Assembly (NCBI GenBank): GCA_024760905.1
Contig: CM045735.1
Coordinates: 32,720,749-32,784,748, forward strand
DNA length: 64,000 nucleotides
From: Plotosus lineatus
Taxonomy: Eukaryota; Chordata; Actinopteri; Siluriformes; Plotosidae
Direction: 5' to 3'
This document shows, one piece after another, positions 11,171 through 21,836 of this stretch. Numbering within the stretch: the stretch's first letter is position 1; the number at the start of each line of letters is the position of its first letter. Below the pieces are notes generated by a model, which saw only the letters and a program-made list of their open reading frames with translations, did not search any database and was not told the DNA's origin. The translations under genes were made by a program, and so were the position numbers.

Positions 11171-11645
11171 TCACACTGAAATTAAGAAGACTACATAACA
11201 AAACTCTCTGATCTCTTTATATAAGTAAACTTCATCAACCCTGCCCTCATCATTATCATCTTCATCTATATCCTGCTCAGCAGAAAGGATCACATCATCG
11301 TCACAAACACCAGTCATCACACTTTTATGAACAGATGCCTCTTCTTCATCAACATCAAAATCAAAATCTTCATCAACACAGTTGTCATCATCATCAGTTT
11401 GTTCATCTGTAAAATGAATGAAACATTTAAGTATTTTTCAGATCTTGACCAATTTTCGTACAAAACTAAACAACCCACGATCCAGCATGTCCAGTCGAGA
11501 CAAGATTACACACAAATCAAATAATCAAAAAATTTTCAAAATCAAATTTTGCATGCAGAGAAAAATACTTACTGGCAAAATAATCTTCAAGAACACCAAG
11601 CATTCTGGCATCTTCAAAGCCCAAATCTCGCGTCAAATTTAACAT
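11171..11645 (-). CDS. Short spliced acidic ORF inside TTAA element
   Basis: Minus strand. ATG at 11645-11643 opens MLNLTRDLGFEDARMLGVLE and the exon ends at 11573 in a donor CCA/GTAAGT. An acceptor TTTTACAG ends at 11407. Joining 11645-11573 to 11406-11171 keeps the frame (309 nt, 102 residues) and gives a strongly acidic centre (QTDDDDN, DEDFDFDVDEEE, DIDEDDNDEG) before a TGA at 11173-11171. The function is not recognised. Acidic N-terminal regions are common in transposase genes, including piggyBac, but no catalytic domain follows here. The alternative is chance splice-like bases in acidic-codon repeats; the conserved frame across the junction argues against that. Confidence 0.4.
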
Positions 11646-12294
11646 CGATACTAATGCTGCTAGACATCACAGATGACATTTCACTCTCCTTTCCCAGAAT
11701 GTGTATTCACAATCTTATAAATAAACTTAATGACTGTTATTGAAGAGAAAGTCGGAGATAAGTTCTGCATGATTAGAGTCAGGAAGTAAACCGGAAGTTA
11801 ACGTGTGACGGACATTGCACATGTGCAAGCCCGAGCTGACCAATCAGTGTGCTCGTTTCAGATCTTCCTGAGCAACTAGCCTGCATTGTTTATGAGCATA
11901 TCGTCTTCATAACCTTTATTTTATTCACTGAAACGGCATTTTAATATCAAAACAGTATTTTAAATGGGAAGACTACTTCACGGCCGTTCTTGTAGTGTAT
12001 GGATTATAGCGTGTCTTGTTTTATTTGTTTTTATTATGTTTATCTAACTTGTTTTAATAGTTTATGCAAAAATCCTTTTACTTTTCTGGCCTTTATCTCA
12101 AAAGTGGTCTGTGCGACAAGCGCCTACTTTTGGTGGAGCGCCTCACAATTAATAAAAACCTGAAGCTTTTTCCAAAAAGAACATGGCCTGACAAAATGGC
12201 TGGCGGTCACATGATATACGATCTGCATAAAACACTTCATTAAAAATTAATTTGTTAATTATTGGTCTTCTGCTTTTCCTTTCGGCTGTTCCCT

Positions 12295-13925
12295 TCAGGG
12301 GTCGCCACAGCAAATGATCTGCCTCCATCTCACCCTATCCTCTGCATCTTCTACTCTTACTCCAACGAACTTCATGTCCGCCTTCACCACATCCATAAAT
12401 CTTCTCTTTGGTCTTCCTCTGGGCCTTCTGCCTGGTAGTTCCAACCTCAGCATCCTACTACCAATATACTCACTATCCCTCCTCTGTACATGTCCAAACC
12501 ATCTCAATCTAGCCTCTCTGACTTTGTCTCCAAAACATCTAACATGTGCTGTCCCTCTGATGTACTTATTCCTGATCCTATCTGTCCTCGTTACTCCCAA
12601 AGAGAACCTCAATGTTTTCATCTCTGCTACCTCCAACTCTGACTCCTGTCTTTTCCTCAGGGCCACTGTCTCTAAACCAGACAACATCGCTTGCCTCATC
12701 ACCATCTTGTACACTTTTCCCTTCATTCTTGCCGATACTCTCCTGTCACACATCACACCGGATACTTTTCTCCATCCATTCCAACCTGCCTGCACGCGCT
12801 TCTTCACCTCTTTTCAACACTCTCCATTGCTCTGGATTGTTGAGCCTAAGTACTTAAAATCCTCCACCTTTGTTATCTCTGCCCCCTGTAACCTCACCGT
12901 TCCTCTTGGGTCCTTGTCGTTCACACACGTGTATTCTGTCTGACTGAGACTAACTTTCATTCCCCTCCTTTCCAGGGCATACCTCCACCTCTCTAGATTT
13001 TCCTCCACTTGTTCTCTTCTCTCACTACAGATCACGATGTCATCTGCAAACATCATAGTCCATGGAGATTCTTGTCAAACCTCATCTGTCAGCCTGTCCA
13101 TCACCATAGCAAACAAGAAGGGACTGAGAGCTGACCCTTGATGCAGTCCCACCTCCACCTTGAACTCTTCTGTCACACCGAGAGCACACCTCACCACTGT
13201 CTTACATCTCTCATACATGTTCTGCACCACTCTAACATACTCTGCCACTCCAGACTTCCTCATGCAATACCACAGTTCCTCTCTCGGCACCCTGTCATAT
13301 GCGTTCTCCAGATCCACAAAGGCACAATGCAGCTCCTTCTGTACTTCTCTATTAACATCCTTAAGGCAAACACTGCATCTGTGGTGCTCTTTCATGGCAT
13401 GAAACCAAACTGTTGTTCACAAATGCTGACCTCTGCCCTTAGTCTAGCTTCCACTATTCTTTCCCATAACTTCATTGTATGGCTCATCAACTTTATCCCT
13501 CTGTAGTTGCCACAACTCTGTACATCTCCCTTGTTCTTAAAAATGGGTACAAGCACACTTCTCCTCCATTACTCCAGCATCTGCTCACTTTCTAAGACCT
13601 TGTTGAATATTCTTGTCAGAAAATCTACTGCTACCTCCCCTAGACACTTCCATACCTCCACCGGTATGTCATCAGGACCAACTGCCTTTCCACTCTTCAT
13701 CCTCTTCAATGCCCTCTTCACTTCACCCTTACTAATCTTTGCTACTTCCTGGTCCTCAACGGTCACCCCTTCTACTCTTTTTTCTCTCTCATTTTCCTCA
13801 TTCATCAGCTCTTCAAAGTACTGTTGCCATCTTCCCAGCACACTTCTGTCATCAGTCAATACATTTCTCTCTCTGTCCTTTATCATTTTAACTTGCTGCA
13901 CGTCTTTCCCATCTCTAGTTCCCAT
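12295..13925 (-). pseudogene. RTE copy 1 reverse transcriptase and C-terminus
   Basis: Continues the same reading unit through several breaks. Segments seen: [20 protein letters not shown] motif [18 protein letters not shown], motif [14 protein letters not shown], motif C MMFADDIVI (catalytic DD kept), motif D GMKVSLSQTEY, motif E FKYLGSTIQ, then a C-terminal RLRWFGHVQRRD and a basic RPRGRPKRRFMDVV. Stops at about 13566, 13395-13410, 13074 and 12813 split it into four frames. Spacing and motif order fit RTE-clade RT. Confidence 0.85.
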
Positions 13926-14140
13926 CTCTGCTGTGCTAACCTGTATAAATCATTTTCTCCCTTCTTACTGTCCAACCGATCATACAAGTCATCTTATGCC
14001 CTCTGTTTGGCCTTTCACACCGCTACCTTTGCGTTACGCTGTGTCTCCCTGTACTCCTGTTTACTCTCTTCGGTCCTCTCTATGTCCCACTTCTTTTTAG
14101 CTAACCTCTTCCATTGTACACACTCCTGCACTTCCTCATT

Positions 14141-15106
14141 TCACCACCAAGTTTCTTTATCTACTTTCCTTCCAGAGGACATACCAAGTACTCTCCGACC
14201 TGTTTCCCTGATCACATTGGCTGTGGTTGTCCAGTCATCTGGAAGCACTTTCTGACCACCCAAAGCCTGTTTCAACTCCTTTTTGAAGACAACACGGCAC
14301 TCTTCCTTTTTCAGCTTCCACCACTTTGTCTTCTGCTCTGCCTTTGCCTTTTTCACCTTCCTCACCATCAGCGTCATCCTGCACACCACCATCCTCTGCT
14401 GTTTGACAACACTCTCACCCACTACTACTTTGCAGTCACTGACTTCCTTCAAATTACATCGCTTGCACAGGATGTAGTCTACCTGTGTGCTCTTACCTCC
14501 GCTTTTATGAGTCACCCTATGCTCCTGTCTCTTCTGGCAGAAAGTATTTACCATAGCCATTGCCATCCTTTTTGCAAAATCTACCAACATCTGTCCTTCT
14601 GCGTTCCTGTCCTGGATACCAAACCTGCCCATCACTTCCTCGTCCCCTCTGTTTCCTGCACCAACATGTCCATTGAAGTCGGCCCCAATGACCACTCTTT
14701 CTCTTCTGGGGGTACTCTGCATCACTTCATCTAACTCACTCCAGAATCTCTCCTTCTCTTCTAGCTCACATCCTGCCTGTGGGGCATAAGCACTAACAAC
14801 ATTGACCATCACGCCTTCAATTTCTAACTTGAGACTCATCACTCTGTCTGACACTCTTTTCACTTCTGGAACATTCCTGACAAACTCCTCCTTCAAGATG
14901 ACTCCTACTCCATTTCTCTTCCCATCCACACCGTGATAAAACAGCTTAAACCCTGCTCCTAAGCTTCTAGCCTTGCTACCTTTCCACCTGGTCTCCTGAA
15001 CACACAGTATGTCTACCTTCCTCCTCTGCATCATGTCAGCCAGCTCGCTATCTTTTCCTTGCATAGTTCCAACATTCAAAGTCCCTACTCTCGGTCCTAA
15101 GCTCAC
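14141..15106 (-). pseudogene. RTE copy 1 endonuclease domain
   Basis: 321 residues from MSLGPRVGTLNVGTM. APE motifs in order: TLNVGTM (Asn), CVQETRWKG (catalytic Glu), VSAYAPQAG, IGADFNGHVG (Asp and Asn), then THKSGGKSTQVDYILC (Asp). The last motif, read KQHRMV in copy 3, is KQQRMV here, so the catalytic His equivalent is Gln. The frame ends at a TGA in ETWW*, where copy 3 has a third Trp (TGG). Copy 2 has the same Gln and the same TGA. The enzyme would nick target DNA to prime reverse transcription; this copy looks dead. Confidence 0.85.
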
Positions 15107-15594
15107 GCATTTCCTCTTCTCTCTCTGCCTACGGACACGCCTCCCGCCTCTCCTTTTTCGACGTCTTCGACCAACAGTAGTCCAATTTCCATCAGCACCC
15201 TGTTGTTTGACAGCACTGATGGCGGTCGTTTGTTAACCCGGGCCTCGACCGATCCGGTATGAATTTTGTTTTGATCATTTGCATGGGAAATGTGGCAGAA
15301 GTTTTACGCCGGATGCCCTTACTGTCGCAATCCTCTGCATTTATCCCGGCTTGGGACCGGCATAAGGGGGAGAGACACTGGTTAGCCCCCCCACACACAC
15401 TTCGGGGCTGCATTAATTTGTTAATTACTGGTAATTCATAATAATCATACAATAGGTTTATTGAAGTGAAAAGAATTTTCACCCCTCAGGTAACATTTTT
15501 TGTGGAATTGCTCTTCATCCCCTATTTTTATCTTGTCAGTTAAATTGTATCTCCTGTTACTTTTTTTATTTATAGAACACTACGTCTGCCAAGT

Positions 15595-15632
<38 letters not shown>

Positions 15633-15633
15633 A
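15595..15633 (+). repeat. (CA)n microsatellite
   Basis: About 38 bases of CA with one TA interruption, abutting the first element of the pogo-like array. Confidence 0.95.
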
Positions 15634-16095
15634 CAGTCATACCTCACTTTACGAAATTAATCCGTTCCAGAAGTGGTTTCATAACCTGATTTTTTCGTAA
15701 ATTGAGTCGCATTTTAGATGTAAGAGGCCTGATTCGTTCCAAAGCCCCCAATACTACCCCCTAAACCCTTTAAAAATTATAAAGGTATACCTTTTATGGC
15801 CTCCTTCTGCTTCAATATTGTACGTTAGAACTCCGTGACAAACAATGGGTCAAAGGCACATGAAAAGCATCATGGAGATGTAGCTCCCTCCTAGCCAATG
15901 GGGCGGGCTGTTGTGAGACAGCCAATGAGAGAGCAACTCATGCATTGTGTGAAATTTTGATTGGCGTGTTTGAATTTGGAATGGCACATTTTGTAAGAGG
16001 AGGTTGTTTTCATATCCCGGGGATGAAAACTTCGGAAAATTTTTTTCGCAACCTGCAGTTTTCGTACCCAGGGTGTTTCATAAGTAGGTGGCCTA
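15634..16095. mobile_element. Pogo-like element E1 of a four-element array
   Basis: Left end CAGTCATACCTCACTTTACG then AAATTAATCCGTTCCAGAAG. The right end (TCATAAGTAGGTGGCCTACT) reversed resembles AGTAGGCCACCTACTTATGA, with the outermost bases decayed. Interior CCCTTTAAAAATTATAAA and a GGCGGGCTGTTGTGAGACAG block recur in E2 and in the 6408-7349 element. No coding sequence. Confidence 0.6.
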
Positions 16096-16100
16096 CTATC

Positions 16101-16101
<1 letters not shown>

Positions 16102-16181
<80 letters not shown>
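16102..16181. repeat. (TA)n microsatellite
   Basis: About 80 bases of TA lying between E1 and E2, exactly where a TA target site would be. Confidence 0.97.
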
Positions 16182-16184
<3 letters not shown>

Positions 16185-16186
16185 TA

Positions 16187-16621
16187 ATCTAAATTAATCC
16201 ATTCCAGCGCCTTTTTCGTAACGTGGGAGTTTCGTCAGTAGGGCTCGCATTTTATATGTTAAACGTCTGATTCTTTCCAAGGCACCCAAGACAACCCCAT
16301 AAACCTTTTTAAAATGTACAATCTCAAAACAAGCCAACAGTTAACTTTCCTTCATGCGAGTGACAAACAGGAAGTTTAGGTAACGTTCAGCTGCGTCATC
16401 CCTCCTAGCCAATGGAAGGCCAGTGGGGCGGGATGTTGTGAGACAGCCGATGAGAGAGCAACTCACGCATTGTGTTAAATTTTGATTGGTGCGTTTGAAT
16501 TTTGAATGGCGGTTTTCGTAAGAGGAGGTTGTTTTCGTATCGGGGACGAAAACTTAGGAAAATGTTTTTCGTAACTCGGGATTTTCGTACTCAGGGGGTT
16601 TCGTAAGTTGAAGGCCGACTG
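16187..16621. mobile_element. Pogo-like element E2, left end lost
   Basis: Starts inside the family (AAATTAATCCATTCCAGCGC) right after the TA tract and ends TTTCGTAAGTTGAAGGCCGA CTG followed by TATA. The left TIR has been replaced by the microsatellite. Confidence 0.65.
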
Positions 16622-16629
16622 TATATACA

Positions 16630-16896
16630 CAGTGGTACCTCACGTTATGAAATTAATCAATTCCAGAGCTTTTTTCGTAACCTGCATTTTTTGTAAGTTG
16701 AACCGCATTTTCCATGTTAAACGCCTGATTCATTCCAAGGCTTCCAATACTACCACCTAAACCCTTTAAAAATTATAAAAGTATACCTTTTAAAGACCTT
16801 CTTCTGCTTCAATATTGTACCAATGGTAAACGGGTTTGGCCATATTCCTTTGTGATATCACTCGAGCCTGTTTCTTCTTCTCACACGCGTGCGCGC

Positions 16897-16957
<61 letters not shown>

Positions 16958-17390
16958 CGGGGGTGTGTGTGCGCGTGTGTTGACCAGGTCTTCGTAGCAG
17001 AGTTATAATCTTACAAATGTTTATGGAACATTAAAACCCTGAGTCAAGAAATAAAGCATAAACAACAGTAACTCTGTCTTTTACATGAAAAGCATCATGG
17101 TGGATTCAGCTCTATAATAGGCAATGGGAGGTAGATGCGTCATTCCTCTTAGACAATGGAATCCCTGTCCAAGATGGCTTCAGGTGGACTTTTCCAAGAT
17201 GGCACTTGAGTGAAGGCGACATAAATGAGAGCACAGTTATTAGCCAATGGGAGGCCAGCGGGGTGGGATGTTTGAACGTCATTGATGGGAGAGCATTGTT
17301 TGAATGGCGCATTTTAATTTTTGAAAGGCGCGCTTGAATTTTTAAGATGGCGCTTTCGTAGCGTGACCTTGTTTCGTATGCTGAGCCATA
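16630..17390. mobile_element. Pogo-like element E3 (CAGTGGTACCTC family), right end lost
   Basis: Left end CAGTGGTACCTCACGTTATG. The interior holds a GT/GC microsatellite (16885-16980) and the same unit set as the 35481-36813 element: GTCAAGAAATAAAGC, CCTGTCCAAGATGGC and AACGTCATTGATGGGAGAGC. It stops at about 17390 (CTTGTTTCGTATGCTGAGCC) without a right TIR, just before the next element begins. Confidence 0.7.
16885..16980 (+). repeat. (GT)n/(GC)n microsatellite inside E3
   Basis: Alternating purine-pyrimidine tract with GCGCGC borders on both sides of a pure GT core. The corresponding spot in the 35481-36813 element also carries a GT/GC tract (36357-36424), so the tract is inherited with the family. 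Confidence 0.9.
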
Positions 17391-17403
17391 AATTATATGT
17401 ATA

Positions 17404-18283
17404 CAGACGCTCCCCAACTTATGCTCATTTGTTTTACGTTTTCTCGATTTTACGTTTTTTTTTTTTTTCCCCCCAAAAAAAGGCAAATTTGGAGTTTAGC
17501 TGTACCTACGTAGTACGCTGACCTAATGACGTAATGACGCTGCGTCCTTTGTTTACAAACAACAACTACAAGCATGGGTGCAAGTCTCATACACAGAGAT
17601 CAATAAACTATCTGCTCGGATTGGCGCAATGTACCATGCATACTCAGTTAAACAAAGAGATGTAAAATGAATGAAAACTCGAATCCACAAAAGAAAGATT
17701 CACTGCTGGTGATTCACATCAGTGCAGGCTGAGTCCTAAACGAGTTCAACGGCGCCCTTGCTCACTTAAAAGACCGGAAGTCCGTATAACCCGCACTTTG
17801 TTTCAAGTAAGTAAACTACTTTCACCAAGTAAACTACTTTCAATATTGAGCGCCTCACATATTGTAAGCGTTGATTGGCTGTTTTAAGCTTCATGTAAAG
17901 TGAGTCGGCTCAGCTTCATGTAAAGTGACCATCCGTCGACCATTGGAACCATTTACAAGCAGAAAGATCGCATCATAGAGAATGTTATAGGTTATATTTG
18001 ACACTGTATTTGATATTTGATTTATCAATTTGAAATTATTTTGCTTGAATTTAATTTATTTGAAATTAATGTTGATATTGCTTGATATATTTGATATTAT
18101 TTTACAATGTTATGTTTATAATAATTGATTTTGGGGTGTTTTGTGAGATACGGTAATGGTATTTATGGATGTATAGTACAGTATAAGCGTCATACGTCAT
18201 ACGTCACTGTAACAACTTACGTTCACTTTCAACTTAGTTCGGCTGTCCGGAACCAATTAAAAACGTAAGTAGGGGAGCGTCTG
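17404..18283. mobile_element. Pogo-like element E4 (CAGACGCTCCCC family)
   Basis: Left end CAGACGCTCCCCAACTTATG; right end reversed CAGACGCTCCCCTACTTACG; TA on both sides. 880 bp. 17700-17925 holds a unit (GAGTCCTAAACGAGTTCAAC ... AAAAGACCGGAAGTCCGTAT ... GAGCGCCTCACATATTGTAA) that also occurs at 9666-9870 in the TTAA element. The same TIR family occurs at 37848-39394. Confidence 0.8.
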
Positions 18284-18411
18284 TATATGCTTTAGACTGA
18301 TTGTTTCAAATGTTTCTCATTATTTTTCTACTTCTGTCACTAAATGTGTTTCTCTTTGGTGTAACCTCAGAGTTCTCGCTCTGAAGTTCAATAGCAAGTT
18401 CATTGCTGCTT

Positions 18412-18412
18412 G

Positions 18413-18476
<64 letters not shown>

Positions 18477-18617
18477 ACATGTACTTCTCAAGTGCAGACA
18501 TGTTCAGTACCTTTCCAAAGGTTGTGACTGCTTAATATAAGCCCCAAACTTGAAAGGCGTGGGAGTCTCACACATATTTGAAGCCCACCGCTGAACATAC
18601 AGTATAGTCCATGAGAC

Positions 18618-18693
<76 letters not shown>

Positions 18694-18711
18694 CGTGCAT
18701 GTGCATGTGTG

Positions 18712-18776
<65 letters not shown>

Positions 18777-18924
18777 CGCACGTGCACGTGCCATGTTGGG
18801 GCATCTGATGAGAATTTTGCCATTATTTCAGCCCTCGCTTTATTTTAGCTGCTCAGTACTACATGGGACTTTGAGAGATTTCTGCTTTACACTTCTCACT
18901 TCTTCAGTTTCATACTTAGGCTAA

Positions 18925-19011
<87 letters not shown>
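18412..19011. repeat. Microsatellite cluster: (GT)n, (GT)n, (CA)n
   Basis: GT at 18412-18475, GT with GCGTGCATG interruptions at 18619-18775, CA at 18925-19010. Open frames over these are dinucleotide translations. Unique sequence fills 18480-18615 and 18785-18920. Confidence 0.95.
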
Positions 19012-19015
<4 letters not shown>

Positions 19016-20295
19016 TAAATACCGATCCAACTCTTAATCTGTCTAATGTGGCTGGTCATCGTAAGCTTTGCATGCGACAATAATGATGTGATGGTGTTCA
19101 AGAGGGTAAAGGTAATTAATGGTGTTTTCCATCTCGTTATATCACGTGTGCATCAGCTCAATATTGCGATGACCCCCATTCATCTGTTACTGTGTTTACA
19201 AGACTGTTAAAAAAAGAAAATCGCTGTCTGTCTTTCATCATCCCTGTCTATCTTTCCCTCTTGCTCACACACATTTAACATGGTCAGGGCCTCTCTGTAT
19301 GCCCTCCATATGTCTGTGCCTTCATGCCTAAGGAGAGTTCGGTGGCGTTTATAGAAGTTGTGATGCACACTTGTATTTCTTAATGATCCCTCATCTTGGC
19401 TCTTGGCTGAGAAAAATAGATTACACTCCAGCATATGTTTTGCTTGCATGTGTGAAACCGATGACGAGCGGCATGTCACAAAGCCTGCCGCTTTCCACAT
19501 ACTAACAAACAGAAATACAGACAGAGAGAGAAAGAGAGAGTAAATCAAAGATAGACCGATTTTCACCGAGCAAAAACTTGAAATAGGTTTTTCGAACTTT
19601 TAATTTCTTCTCACTCATAAGTCCACCCTGGAGTACAACTGAAGTTCTGGGAGATAAACCAAAGGCCACAATGGGCCATGTGAACTTTGACCTTATTTGT
19701 AACAAAGGGCATGTCATTTCACCTGTTGGTATATCACACCTAACAACTAAGGTGATTCTTTTATCTTCTTTGGAGCTTGAAATTGCAGTCACCTAATTTT
19801 TTTCACTCCGGGGTTGGTGGTGGTGAAGAGGATGACTCAAATCTGCCTTTTTTACTGCTAAACTTTATGCAGCTAAACATCATAGAGTCAAATCTGTTAT
19901 CCAGTATGTGCATTGTGACCTTTGATCTATGGCATTCTCAAAGCGCTCCTCTTATTCTTTCTTCCTTTCTCATTTTTCCTTTTGTTCTTTATCTTTTATT
20001 TGCAGTGATAAAAAAGTAACCACTCTATAAAGTCTTCTCTGGCACATCCTAATGACTTTCGGTAGAGTTAAAGTCAGGTATATCAGTAATGATAATTGAT
20101 ATATCTTTTTTATATCATATTTACACTGTTTACATGCAGTAATTACCAGAATAATAAAAGTCATGATGTAATGGTTTTAGGAAACAGAAAATTGAACTTT
20201 AGCAAGAGTGATGATACAAATAAGTCTATTAGGGTCCCATTTTGTCTTTTCTATCATTTTAAGAATAAGACACCCTAAATTAAAATTAATTTGGC
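19012..20295. other. Unassigned DNA, possibly unique sequence
   Basis: About 1.3 kb with no element that I recognise. 19050-19200 has balanced composition with homeodomain-like cores (GTAATTAATGG) and could be conserved non-coding sequence, but nothing in a single sequence can show that. The open frames of about 100 codons at 19207-19792 on minus have no recognisable domain. Confidence 0.4.
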
Positions 20296-20944
20296 AACAT
20301 TTACCCAGCCCACTACAGACCTGTCGCCCTGACCTCTCACCTCATTAAGACCATGGAAAGGCTCCTCCTTGAACACCTCCGCTCTATGGTGAGCCCCACC
20401 CTAGACCCGCTGCAGTTTGCCTACAGGCCCAACATCGGAGTAGAAGACGCCGTCATCTACCTTCTGCAGCGGGCACTAACCCACCTGGAGATCGCCGGCA
20501 GCGCTGTGAGGGTCATGTTCTTTGACTTCTCCAGCGCCTTCAACACCATCAGGCCAGCGTGTCTGCGGGGGAAGCTGGAGGACGTGGGAGTGGACGGGCA
20601 TCTTGCTGCCTGGATTATTGACTACCTTACTAACCGTCCACAGTACGTGCGGCTGCGCGGCTGTCAAAGGTGGTAGTCTGCAGCACGGGGGCACCGCAGG
20701 GCACCGTCCTCTCACCCTTCCTTTTCAACATCTATACCTCGGACTTCATATATAACACAAACAGCTGCCACCTCCAGAAGTTCTCGGACGACTCCGCCAT
20801 CGTAGGCCTTGTGTCAGAGGGGAACAAGCTGGAGTACCGGTCGGTCATCGTTGACTTCGTGGACTTGTGTGAGCGCAACCACCTGTGCTTGAACGCTAGG
20901 AAGACGAAGGAGATGGTGGTCGACTTCAGGAGAATTAGCACTCG

Positions 20945-20977
<33 letters not shown>

Positions 20978-21835
20978 ACTAGTGAACATCCAGGGACAGG
21001 ACATTGAGACAGTGGACAGTTTCAAGTACCTGGGTGTTCACCTTAACAATAAACTGGACTGGTCCCACAACACCAACGCCCTGTACAAGAAGGGCCAGAG
21101 TTGCCTCCACCTTCTGAGGAGACTCAGGTCCTTCGGCGTATGCAGACCTCTGCTCAGGACTTTTTATGACTCTGTGGTAGCCTCTGCAATCCTCTACGCT
21201 GCCATCTGCTGGGCCCCGGGCAGCACAGAGCGGGACAGGAAGAGACTGAACAAGCTGGTCAGGAGGGCCAGCTCTGTCCTCGGCTGCCCACTGGACTCTG
21301 TGGAAGAGGTGAGTGAGAGGAGGATGGTAGCAAAGCTCACATCCATCCTGTTCAACAGCTCTCACCCACTTCACCAGACTGTAGAGGAGCTGAGCAGGTC
21401 CTTCAGTGGACGACTGAGGCATCCTCAGTGCAGGAAGGAGCGCTACCGCAGGTCGTTCATTCCCACCGCTGTCAGACTGTACTTTGTAACTGTCTGTGAA
21501 AATACCGGTTATGTGCAATAAAAACCCCGTGCACTTTAATCAGCCACATCTACCCCACCGTGACTGTGAACCATATCAACCCATCAACTCTGCACTCAGA
21601 TACATTTACACTTTAATATAGGCCAGTCTATAAAGTTGCTCCATTCTTTTCTTTTATTGTTTATTAATTTATACTATTTATGTATCTATTTATTATTTAC
21701 TTATATAATATATATGTATGTGTGTATGTTTGTACTTGTATCTATTTTTGCACCCCCTACTGATAGTACCTCAAGAGCCTGTAACAGTGAATTTCTCCAT
21801 TGTGAGATTAATAAAGCTGTATCTTATCTTATTTA
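20296..21835 (+). mobile_element. L2/CR1-group LINE (Rex1/Maui-like), 5'-truncated
   Basis: 5' truncated within the RT domain (frame reading YRPVALTSHLIKTMERLLLE) and running through RT, a 3' UTR of about 310 bp and a tail TTAATAAAGCTGTATCTTATCTTATT. The end GTGAATTTCTCCATTGTGAG with (ATCTT)n is characteristic of teleost L2/CR1-group LINEs. Possible decayed target duplication: TTTGGCAA at 20289 and TTTAGCAA at 21832. Confidence 0.85.
20353..21521 (+). pseudogene. L2/CR1-group LINE reverse transcriptase, frameshifted
   Basis: Two frames, 20353-20676 and 20670-21521, separated by a frameshift at about 20672. Motifs: LDPLQFAYRPNIGVEDAV, motif A VMFFDFSSAFNTI (catalytic Asp), motif B STGAPQGTVLSPFLF, motif C KFSDDSAIVGL (Ser in the usual Ala position, DD kept), motif D LCLNARKTKEMVVDF, motif E FKYLGVHLNNKLDW. 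After motif D a (CA)n tract at about 20945-20976 inserts a THTHTH run in frame. The thumb and C-terminal part follow. APE endonuclease is absent (5' truncation). Confidence 0.85.
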
Positions 21836-21836
21836 G

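Larger units (their letters stand above)
9546..12148. mobile_element. TTAA-flanked DNA transposon, 2.6 kb, class uncertain
   Basis: Left end TTGTGAGCCACTCCACTGAA; right end reversed TTGTGAGGCGCTCCACCAAA; both continue AGTAGGC. Both sides are flanked by TTAA (9542-9545 and 12149-12152). TTAA duplications are known for piggyBac and Kolobok elements. The TIR does not begin with the CCC bases usual for piggyBac, so I leave the superfamily open. Inside are a BED-like zinc-finger remnant on plus (9922-10229) and a spliced acidic ORF on minus (11645-11171) facing each other. 9666-9870 is a unit also found at 17700-17925, and carries an internal GGAGCGCCTCACA like the outer TIR, so nesting is possible. 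Confidence 0.6.
12266..15411 (-). mobile_element. Full-length RTE-clade LINE, copy 1
   Basis: Minus strand, 3,146 bp, bounded by a 20-bp target duplication (ATTAATTTGTTAATTAYTGG) at 12246-12265 and 15412-15431, one mismatch. The 5' end begins GCAGCCCCGAAG and has a UTR of about 300 bp. One long reading unit encodes an APE endonuclease (15106-14141), a linker and reverse transcriptase (to 12295). The 3' end is GCTGTGGCGACCCCTGAAGG ... GAAAAGCAGAAGA. Such short 3' UTRs with GAA-like tails are typical of RTE elements. Stops and frameshifts make it inactive. It is the reference copy for the six other RTE pieces here. Confidence 0.92.

Noticed and set aside
12314..14734. Plus-strand open frames up to 209 codons over RTE copies (also 26.7-29.9, 32.5-35, 46.2-49.2 kb)
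   Set aside because: They are antisense shadows of the RTE coding region; the sense strand carries recognisable EN and RT motifs.
19207..19792. Two minus-strand frames of about 100 codons as exons
   Set aside because: No recognisable domain, and the ends run into pyrimidine-rich repeats.
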